Positions 54,500-64,000 of a DNA stretch of 64,000 nucleotides are shown here, piece after piece. The notes under the pieces are model-generated. The model did not search any database and was not told where the DNA came from. It saw only the letters and a list, made by a program, of their open reading frames with translations. This stretch comes from Cloeon dipterum (taxonomy: Eukaryota > Arthropoda > Insecta > Ephemeroptera > Baetidae). The stretch covers positions 32,977,883-33,041,882 of the forward strand of contig NC_088789.1 in assembly GCF_949628265.1 (NCBI RefSeq), read 5' to 3'. Position 1 is the stretch's first letter. Every line of letters starts with the position of its first letter. A program made the translations under genes and the position numbers.

Positions 54500-57400
54500 A
54501 TGGAGGAGATATTGAAAACAGGTATTGAGCTTTAATTTATAATAATATATTAAATGAATTTAAGTGGGTGATACAGAAAATGTATTACAAAACGGTTAAC
54601 AACATAAACAAATACAAACCATTTTTCCCAAGGTGAAGAAGAAGGTCGTCCAATCGGGAGGGCAAACCTAGGATTCTTTAAAACGGACGCGCTGATAAAT
54701 AACGCAAACGAGTAAAAATATTCCATCAAATCTTCAACTCTGAAATTAACTGCCCTTTTGTTCAAAGCGTCTTTGTCCTTGTCGTCCACTATGATTTTGA
54801 GAACCAAGCAATTGCTCGGAAAGGGGATTATCAAGACGTGCAGAACCTGAAAACATCGTTCGGAAAAAACAGGAATTGCAACTTTCGTGATCTTAAATCA
54901 CCGAAAAAAGAGCATTTGCTCGATTTTCTTGGCGACCAGGACAAGCTCTTACGATTTTTCTCCTCAAAAGGTTTGCTCAGACTTTACAAGATTAAATTTT
55001 TTAATAAATTTGTTCATTCTTTAGATCCCCCAGACGTGTTTCTTCTTTTTGTGCTATCTCATGGATATGAAGATGGAATCATTTATACCGACCATTTCCT
55101 CGACGATCAGAAAACTTTCGCTCATTTCACGACAGATGAAGTCTTCGACTCGATCAAAAAGTTGACCAAGTTCGAAAAGTGCCTCAAACTGATCAATTTC
55201 GGCGTAGGTTCCATACTCAATTTTACGGTTTACAGTTGTTCAAGGAAAGTACTCTAATTTCCAGCCCTGTCGCGGGGGATTACCCGATCCAAAATTTAAC
55301 AGGAATAAGGAAGTGTGTGAAGAGACGTACAAAAACCGAAACGCCAGTAGGATCACGTTCACTCCAGCAATCCACAATTTGGTGGTTTTCTATTCAACCG
55401 TTGAAAGTATGCCTCGACTTATTCATAATTCACCTGAATTTTTAAAATATCATCCCTTTTAAAGCAACGCTAGCAAACAGAAATGAACATGGGTCTTGGT
55501 TTGTACAAAAATACTGTGACTGTTTAAATCATACTGAGGAAAAGCCGTTGTTGACATTCCTCTCGACGGTGCAGAACAGCATGCACTATACATCCTTGCC
55601 TAATTTGAAAACAGGCGAATCCCTGGGTCAGACGCCAGAGATAAAGATGTTCACTCAAGACCGAGAATTCATCATATCAAGGTGCAGTGAGATTAGTTTG
55701 ATTTAACTTAAATTTTAATTGGTTTTCTTTAAGGACACTGATTGCTCCAGTGACATATCTGTACACTGATGGAAAAATGGCGAAACCTGGGTCAAATACG
55801 ATACATTCCAAACAATTCACATGGAAGTCCGATGAAGGACAGAACGTTCGAGGTCGAAACGCATTCATTTTGTATGAGCAACATGATGAACATGTGGAAG
55901 AACTGGTTAAGTCAGTTCGTAACTTGGACTTCGAGACAAGATTATTTCGACTAAACGAACGCTCATTGGACTCCTACTTCAAAATCTGTAAGCATCCAAT
56001 TTTTGGTCGATTTCGTAATAGACTTTGATTCGTACAATATCTCAGGTAGCGGGTTAGAACACGACGTCGGCTGCATTTTGACATGTATGTTTGGTGAAGT
56101 GAGTGAAAAAGATGACAAGGAAGTTTGCATACTTGTCGACCAAGAGAAGAAATCATTTACAGATATTCTGCACAGCTTCGTTGGCCCGAGAAACCCTCAG
56201 TGGATCGGACGGCCAAAAATATTTCTTCTAATTAATCAAGAGGCATTGGAACGTGACACAGTAAGTCATTGCTCATATTTTGAACTTGTAGGAATAATTT
56301 AATTTAACCCTTCTAAAAGCTTTTACCAGAGAGAGTGTTTGATATTTCTGCTACGAATCACAGTGGCTGGCTGGTTCTGATTTTAAAGGATAAAGGTAAC
56401 GAGAATATAAGCCAATATTTGCGTTTAAAAGATTTAAAATAATATTTTTAATAGATTTGTTAGAAAAGCTGATCAGGATCTTCAAATGCGAGGATATCCA
56501 AAAAGGAAAACACCTTCAAGAACTTTTGTATCCTTTGATGATTTCTGAATCAAAGAAGAACAATGTTTTGCTCAACTCTACGCTGCAATACCTCCTCGAC
56601 TTCCCCGACTGGCCACGCTCATTCGTCAGGCTAAGTTTCAGTTTGAGGGAAAATGAAAGCTCGAAGGTCAATATCTTTGAATTTGATGAGATGGTAAAAG
56701 AAGCGAAAAAATCATTTGAAAAAGGTCAAGTTTTGCTCATGAGTTCCGGTGCCGGTGCCGGAAAAACGACAGTTCTTAAAGAAATCACTTACCAACTCGG
56801 CAAATCAGACCCTGACTTGAAAATTTTGTATATCTCGCTGAAGAAACATTCGCTGAATATTTTGAAAATTCGAAACCTCATCAAATTCCTTGCGCATGCA
56901 ACGCATCATTCCATAGACGATATCCAAAGGTTGATCGAAGAGAAAAAAGCAGTTGTTTTCTTAGACGGATTCGATGAAATCTGCCCCATTCTCAGAGAAA
57001 ACGTTATCACACTGTTCCATGCATTAAAAGAAAGGCGAATTCCTACATTTATCGCAACGAGACCACACGAGGCAGAAATAATCAAGGAACGAATAAATTG
57101 CGAAGTACTTGTTGAGGTTGAACCTCTGGACAAAGAAAAGCAAATCGAGTTTTTGAAAATTGTAGCCGGAATGAATGAAAAGGAATGCATAGAGTTCATA
57201 AATGATTTTGAGGAAAAGGATATTTTGGAGAATCCACTGCACCTTTCACTACTAGCAACAATCAAAGGCGAAGGAAACTTGTATCAGATTTACGAAAAGG
57301 TCGTGGAAAAGAAACTTGAGCTCTGCTTAGTGAGAGATGGATACAATATTGACGACAGGACAACTTTCCCTCTAAAGATGGAATTGGCTTCGAGCCATCT

Positions 57401-60400
57401 TCAGCTGATTGCTCTGCGCTTCCTGAGGAATGACGAGAGCCTGATTGGACAAGGAATAAGTCAAGAAGACTTGGAAAAGATGAATGATTATGGCGTTGCA
57501 ACTGTTCTGGACGGAGAAGTCACGTTTTTGCATCAGACATTTGCTGAATTTCTGGCCACAAAGCAATTCTTGAAGAATTTTGATTCGTCACAAGCATTGG
57601 ATCCGGCCCTGTTCCAAGATAGTACTTTTGCGCAGTGCAGGAAGTTTCTGGACATATTCTACTGCACTCTGGAAAAAGAGGAAGATGAAGATTTGATATA
57701 TCACACTGAAGCTCTACTAGCTGTCGCCAAATCTATTGGCCCTGTATTATTCTTGAAGAAAGTCGTTGAAGATAACCTAAGACAAGTTTTCAGAATGCTT
57801 AAATCCAAAATTTCATTTCACGCAGAATCAAATGCGTTCATTTGCATAGAAAAGAGCCCAGAACTGTTGATGAGTGCAATCGGCAGAGAAGAAATCGCCG
57901 TTCAACTGCTGGAAATGGGAGTTCTTGATAAAACAGGCTTGGAAGAAATTTTGCCTGATTTGCTGCGAAATATTGAAGAGAATAATGCGGTTGTCATACT
58001 GAAGAAATTGAGAATGGAATTTTCGGATCTTCCACTTATGATTGAAGCCTGCTATTCATACGATTCTGAAACGAGCAAAAGGCTCAAGAAAGTTGGATTT
58101 GCAGCAATTCGAAATGATTTTGACGTACTTCTCGACATGCTTATCCAGATTGGAATTCGTGCTGTTGAAGCATTTGATGAAGAAGAAAACAGTCTCTTTG
58201 CGGCTTGCAGATATGGAAGTGTCAAGTGCTTTAGAGTTCTGCTCAAAAACAGGGCTCAAAAAGTAATTTATGGCAGTACCCTCTATGATCCTTTGAATGT
58301 GGCCACAGAATTCGGTCATTTGGACCTGGTGAAGTTCCTAATGGATGAAAATCCCAGCTTATTCAAACGAGACGAAGGAACATTGGTTCTTGATGGACTG
58401 CCAGACATTTGGAACCCTTTCCAATATGCAATCTTGTACGGACGCAAAGAAATAGCCGCATATTTTCTTTCAAAGTGCCCATCTTTGAATGATATTAGAA
58501 CGAAGGGTGGAAAAAACCCAATGCAACTGGCAGCTATCTTGAGAAAGTGGAAAATATTGGAATGGCTAGCTCACTTACCAAACACTGATATCAAATCTTT
58601 GATCCCTGACGAAGAGAGTGTACATTGGACGCAATTTGAGCTGGAAAATTATGAGCACTTCTTGATGCTTCAAGGCGGAGTCAAAGAAAAGGATAAAAAG
58701 GGGAGAAGTGTCCTTCATTACGCTGCAAAATATGGTTATGCTGACCTTGTTGCAAAATTCATCGAAGCCGGTGCCGACATCGAAGCCACGGACGTTGACG
58801 GCTGGAACGCGTTACACTTTGCTTGTCTGTTAGACAAAAATATTGAAACCATTAAGCTACTACATTCACGGAGCAAACAACTTGCTAAGACAATGACAAG
58901 TAAAGGACAAACAGCTTTGCATATTTTGGCGCAATATTGCAACCCAAATGATTTTGGAACAGCTATTTCGAGTAACGTAGATATTGCGAGGTTTTTGTTT
59001 GAAGACGCTGGAGTCGATTTAAGTGTCACGGATGGATATGGTAATTCAGTTCCAAGAATAGCTGCTGACAGGGAGCTACACAAATCATTAACCATGTTTC
59101 TAAGAGCACAACACATTGATCCATCTGCAAAGTATGACTTGATGAATTCAACGGTGATTTTCTCCGTATCAGAAGCTGGCGATTTGCTGTCACTGCAGCA
59201 ATGGATTCAACAAGGCGGAGATTTGTCAATGAGAGATGAATCTGGACGTACGGCACTGCAATTAATGGAAGGGAAAGGAGAGTTTAGATTAAAGCAGAAA
59301 AAGAACGAAACTGGACAGAATATTCGGTTCAATGAACAAGAGAGGGAGGGTTCGCTCTTGCTTGCCTGTAAACAAAAGAGCTGGGATAAGGTTAAAAATT
59401 TGCTTGAATCCAAGAAATTGAGCATCAATAGGCAAGACAAAGATGGAAGAACGGCTCTTCACTATGCCGCAGAAGAAGGAAATTTGTGTATAGTTCAACA
59501 GATGCTTAATAAAAAAGCTGATGCACATGTGAAGGATCACAATGGATGGACTGCGTTGCATTGCGCCATTCTAATGAACAATGAAAATTTAGTTCAAAAG
59601 ATGATCGACAGTGGTGCTGATGTCAACTCGAAAACTAAGAGAGGAGAGACAGCTCTGCACCTCGCAGCCTACAAAGGCTATACAGAATTAACGATAAAAT
59701 TGATACAATGTGGTGCGGATGTAAATTCCAAGAACAATCATGGTTTGACTTGTTTAAACATCGCTACAGTTAATAGAAATCTGGATTTGTTTGAAGTTCT
59801 CTTAAAAAATAAAGCTGATGTAAACAATGAATATAAGCTATTTGGAAATACCCCTCTGCACCATGCTGCACTAGCGAACTATCCAGAAATTATAGAAATG
59901 CTGGTCAATCACGGTGCCGATGTGAATTTACAAAATAAAAATGGATGGACAGCTCTGCACTTAGCTGCAAGGCATAATCCAGAACTGAGTCAAACGCTAC
60001 TAGATCACGGAGCTGATGTTAATTCAAAACATAATGATGGATGGACAGCTCTGCACTTTGTTACACAACATAATCCAGAACTGAGTCAAACGCTGCTTGA
60101 TCATGGTGCTGATGTGAATTCAAAAGATAATGATAGATGGACAGCTCTGCACTACGCTGCAATACATAATCCAGAACTGAGTCAAACGCTGATTGATCAT
60201 GGTGCTGATGTGAATTCAAAAGATAATGATGGATGGACAGCTCTGCACGTTGCTGCAAGGTATAATCCAGAACTGAGTCAAACGCTGCTGGACCATGGTG
60301 CTTATGTGTATTTAGAAGATAGTGAAGGAAGGACAGCTCTGCACGATGCAGCAAGGTATAATCCAAAATTAGCACTAAAGCTGATCGACCACGCCATGAA

Positions 60401-62678
60401 TGCGGATATTTTGGAATCAAAATTCAAAAATGAATGGACTGCGTTGCATCTTGGAATGGAAGTGAACTGCCCAGAATCAGTTCAAAAGCTTCTCGTCAAG
60501 GGCGCTGATGTTAATTCACAAAATGGTGATGGATGCAAGGCCCTTCAATTAGCCAAAGCACAGAACTATCGAGCACTGGAGGAAATGCTCCTCGACCAGA
60601 GAATTTTTAAGAGTTTAAAACTCAAGACAGGAACTTCAGCTCTAACACTTGCCATTGAATCAAATAATCTGACCGTTGCTGAGAATCTAATTAATAATGG
60701 CGGTGATTTGACGGTTCAGGATGAGAAAGGGATTAACATCTTACAACATGCTTTGAAGAACTTTGAAATGGTAAAATACTTGCATGAGAAAAACAGTGAA
60801 TTAGTGAAACAAGTGACAAACGATGGAAGCACTTATCTGCACCTTGCAATTGACAACGACGATTGTCCCCTTGAAGTGATCCTTTGGCTCATTGAAGATA
60901 TTAAAATCGATGTGAATGGGACGAATGAATTCGGTGAGACGCCGTTCATGATTGCTTGTAGTAAGAATCGAAGTGACGTCGTCGAATATTTGTTGACAAA
61001 TAAGGGCATCGACTTGAGCAAAGAAGATAGACGTGGAGGGACTGCCTTGCACCATGCCGTCACATCAGGATGTGTGGATTTAGTGCAAAATCTGCTTGAT
61101 CGTGGCGCTGATTTGACAAAAAAGGACAATTACAACAGAAATGTCCTGTTCTATGGATTAAAAAGAATAGAAATGATTTTATATTTAAGCAGGAAAAACA
61201 TGGAATTCGTTAAAGAAGTGGACTCGAATCAAAGCACATTACTTATGTACGCAATCATAGATAGTTATGTGGTTGAAAGAGATGTGGTTCATTGGCTGAT
61301 TGAGGAATCTGGAATCGATCTAAATGCCGTGGACCAAAATGGGAATTCAGCAATAAATTGTGCCTGCGTGAAGAGAATGTGGGATTTTGTTGAAATTCTG
61401 TTGACGAAGGATGTGGATATCCGAATTAAAAATGCAAATGGTGAAAACCTTCTTCACCTCGCTGCAGAATCAGGAAACTCGGATTTGGTGCAGAAGCTGA
61501 TTGAACGTGGTATCAATCCGACTTTGAAAGACAATCTCGGAAAGAATACATTGCACTACGCATTGCAACACTTTGACATTGTTAAACATTTGGACAGAGA
61601 ACTTGCGAAGGAAGTGACAGAAGATAAAAACACTTCATTGCACCTTGCAATCAATATGTATGACTATTCGATTGAAGTGATTCGGTGGCTCTTAGATGAA
61701 GCTCAAGTAGACGTAAACGCTAAAAATGAAAATGGCGAGACTGCGTTGATGACAGCTTGTTCGAAAAATAGATTTGACGTCATCCAAATTCTTCTGGAAA
61801 ATAAAGCAGACGTCAGCATTCAGGACAACAAAGGACGAACTGCTCTGCACCACGCCGCAAGATCAGGTCACTTAGACATGATTAAAATGCTGTTTGATCA
61901 TATGGCCTCAGAGAAGAACGAAGATGGCTCCCTGAACATTACACAGACTCTCGTCGAGCTTGTCAAACACGTTGACAAGGAGGACAACACATTGTTAACC
62001 TTGGCGATGGAAAGTAACAAAAAGTTAGACGAGAAAGTGATTAGTTGGCTGGTCGATGACATCAAATTAGATTTGAATGCGGTCAACTGCAATGGCGAAT
62101 CAGCGCTTCTTCTCGCTTGCAAGCACAGAAAATGGGACGCCGTTGACATTTTGCTGTCCAGAGACGACACTGACATCGGTTCCAAAGATCAGAAAGAAAG
62201 AACTGCTTTGCACTGGGCCGCGGCGTCTGGAAACCTGGCTGTAGTTCAGAGGCTGGTCGAGCGTGGCGCTGATTTAACTTTGAAGGACAGCGACGGAATG
62301 AACGTGATGCACCATGCCCTGAGAGATGTCGAAACAGTAAAAGTCTTTCACAAACTGAACAAAGAGCTTGTGACGGAAATAACTAAAAACGGAAGCACCT
62401 GTTTGCACCTGGCAGTCATTCGCGGCTCACCCGAAGTGATTCGTTGGCTCATCGATGAGGGAATCGAAGTCGATCTGGACAAAAGCAATTATCTTGGTTT
62501 GACCGCTCTTTCGCTTGCATGCCGCAGGAATATGTGGGAGGTCGTCGGTCTTTTGGTGGAGAACAACGTGGACATCAGCAAAACAGACCGAGCGGGTAAA
62601 AATGTCCTCAACTACGCCGAAGAAGCAAAACATTTCGATTTGGTAGAAAAACTGCGTGTGTTAAGCGATCCTAAGTAA
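54500..62678 (+). CDS. Caspase / pseudo-caspase / NACHT / ankyrin-repeat protein, gene B
   Basis: Nine exons join in phase: 54500-54521, 54633-54711, 54768-55203, 55265-55406, 55465-55681, 55734-55987, 56046-56260, 56320-56395, 56455-62678; 2554 residues. Exon lengths equal those of gene A except exon 2 (3 bp shorter) and exon 9. The caspase domain keeps SHG (H132) and CRGG (C181), YSTV and GSWF. The second caspase fold again lacks both catalytic residues (FGEVS and NQEAL at the expected places). The NACHT Walker A lysine is about K584, and FLDGFDE begins near 650. The 32-residue ankyrin array has 4 units against 23 in gene A; the other ankyrin repeats correspond one to one. Two intact copies with all catalytic residues argue that both are under selection. 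Gene B has no ATG at the 5' edge of exon 9, which supports the upstream exons as the true N-terminus. Confidence 0.85.
59943..60326 (+). repeat. 96-bp tandem array, 4 units, in ankyrin region of gene B
   Basis: Four 96-bp units of the same type as in gene A (HNPELSQTLLDHGADVNSK). The flanking divergent repeats on both sides match gene A, so the difference of 19 units (1824 bp) is confined to the array and accounts for essentially the whole length difference of the two proteins. Confidence 0.95.
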
Positions 62679-63450
62679 TTTTATTTTATATTTTCTATTA
62701 ACTCTAAAGGGAAAATTATATTTTGAGCTTTATGTTACCTTCATATTAATTGAAAATTCATGTTTTTATCTTGTATAACTAACTTTAAATATTGTATCTT
62801 TTAGTTTGGCTTTTATATATTTTGAAGTGAAAAATTAAATTGTTTATAATATAATATTTGACTTTATGTTTTTTAAATCTCTTCATCCACTCACATAAAT
62901 AAAAATGCTTCCTTTCGTAAGCGGGGAATAAATGAAGTAGAACATAAGGTATTTTTTTTAAAAATGAGATTTGCAAAATAAATGCATGTTATACTTACTC
63001 CAATTATTTTCTCAATTTTTAGTTTTTACCATGCAAAGATTTATTTTGTCAATTGTACAATGTGAAATTAGAAATTCGCTTCGACACTTTAAACAGAGAA
63101 ATGAAATGATTATAAAAATATTATATTTCAAACACAGTCAATTATGCGCACCATTTTTACAATGCTTCCACTCTTGCGTGCAATTTATTTCACAAGTTGA
63201 GAGTTTAAAAAGTTTTCTTTACATAAAAATGAATGTAAATTTATGAAACAATTTTTCTAAATTTACCTGTCTCTGCTAATTTGAAATTTCACCATTTACT
63301 ATTTATCGTTAGATATCCTGCGCAAATTAATATTACAATATTTGAAGAAATTAAATTTGAGCGTGGTGCATTGAAGGATTGTTTAAAAGAAATGAATAAA
63401 GGAAATTTCAGATTTTTATTTTATTATTAAAACAATATGTCTCGCGGCGG
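62679..63450 (+). other. 3' untranslated and flanking region of gene B
   Basis: AT-rich, close match to 28875-29640. AATAAA at 62898-62903 and again near 62927 are candidate poly(A) signals. Confidence 0.6.
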
Positions 63451-63760
63451 AGGAAAGGAGGATTTTATCTGCAGGGTTGGCGTCGAGGATGACCTTGCTT
63501 GTTGCGCTCGGCCAGAGGCTGCTCGCGGCTCTGCGTCGGCGTGGCTCCGCTTGCTCGCCTCCAGCTGGGGCTGCATCAGCCTGTTGACGTAGGAAACCTC
63601 TCCGAGCGCCGACTCCTCGCGACTCAGGGCGCAGGGCGCACCCGACACTCCGCTCGTTCGCTTCACTTCCTCCAAGCCACTCGACGCCACACCCTCCACT
63701 GCCAAAATGATCAATTTGCAATCGGCTTTCAAAGGGAAAGGTAAGGTCCGCCATTTGTAA
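63450..63760 (+). other. GC-rich block with candidate first coding exon MINLQSAFKGK, copy B
   Basis: ATG at 63707, CDS part 63707-63740, donor GTAAGG; the peptide is identical to copy A. The untranslated part has an extra GGGCGCA-type repeat. The window ends before any second exon could be seen. Confidence 0.35.
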
Positions 63761-64000
63761 TTCATATATAATATCATTCAAACTATAAATTGTTATTAGG
63801 ACTTGTTTTAATATCAATATCTTTAGCCATTTCTGTTTGTCGAATTTGGCGCGTCTGAGGTCTTTAAAGCCACCATATTTTATTTTTATATAGAACGGTG
63901 TACTAACCGTCCGAGATCATCTCCCAATTTTAACTTTAGTTGTATTTTTCACCATTAAATCTCCTTCATTATGTGCATTATAAATTTCATTACGGCGCAT
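63761..64000. other. Window end, duplication continues
   Basis: Matches 29942-30181; no gene seen. Confidence 0.4.

Larger units (their letters stand above)
50780..64000 (+). repeat. Large segmental duplication, unit B (runs off window)
   Basis: Same order of parts as 16370-30181: promoter/leader exon, M1 foldback element, nine coding exons of gene B, 3' flank and MINLQS exon. Intron 1 is 1.2 kb longer because of a nested insertion, and the ankyrin array is 19 units shorter. Confidence 0.85.

Noticed and set aside
1-64000. CRISPR arrays, rRNA genes, bacterial-type operons
   Set aside because: No direct-repeat/spacer arrays or rRNA-like sequence seen; intron-rich genes show the DNA is eukaryotic.

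Overview
This is eukaryotic, AT-rich DNA with short phase-matched introns, insect-style start contexts and AATAAA poly(A) signals. Gene families and intron size point to an arthropod, probably an insect; the sequence alone does not fix the species.

The centrepiece is a pair of paralogous nine-exon genes on the plus strand, gene A (18900-28874, 3162 aa deduced) and gene B (54500-62678, 2554 aa deduced). Their long last exons encode a NACHT ATPase followed by dozens of ankyrin repeats. Upstream, eight small exons join in frame in both copies and encode a complete caspase domain (SHG histidine, CRGG cysteine, YSTV and GSWF p10 motifs), then a second caspase-like fold that has lost both catalytic residues. 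The product is thus read as caspase, pseudo-caspase, NACHT, ankyrin array: an NLR-like sensor carrying its own protease. NACHT-type NLRs are absent from the best-studied insects, so this is the most interesting system in the window. The paralogues differ by exactly 19 ankyrin units (23 against 4 units of 96 bp).

Layout. 1-6830: a 3.7-kb tandem duplication, each unit with a minus-strand leucine-rich gene and a divergent plus-strand gene for a small signal-peptide/single-membrane-span protein. 7699-13913: a minus-strand gene for a large P-loop GTPase-like protein; two upstream exons give it a signal peptide. 16370-30181 and 50780-64000: the large duplication holding genes A and B, each with a conserved non-coding promoter/leader exon, a foldback MITE in intron 1, and the first exon of a following gene. 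30-45 kb: a gene-poor stretch with duplicated promoter blocks, fragments of host genes (mitochondrial EF-Ts first exon, Dscam-like Ig exons, a broken coiled-coil exon), a TTAA-flanked element, foldback repeats and a third, orphan copy of the NACHT-gene promoter. 45659-50545: an intact Ty3/gypsy LTR retrotransposon with identical LTRs and a 5-bp target duplication.

Proposed working: genes A and B would sense a ligand through variable ankyrin arrays, oligomerise through NACHT, and bring caspase domains together, with the dead caspase fold as internal partner or brake. This is inference from architecture. Exon boundaries were deduced by hand from splice signals, phase and agreement between paralogues; no alignment or database search was run.
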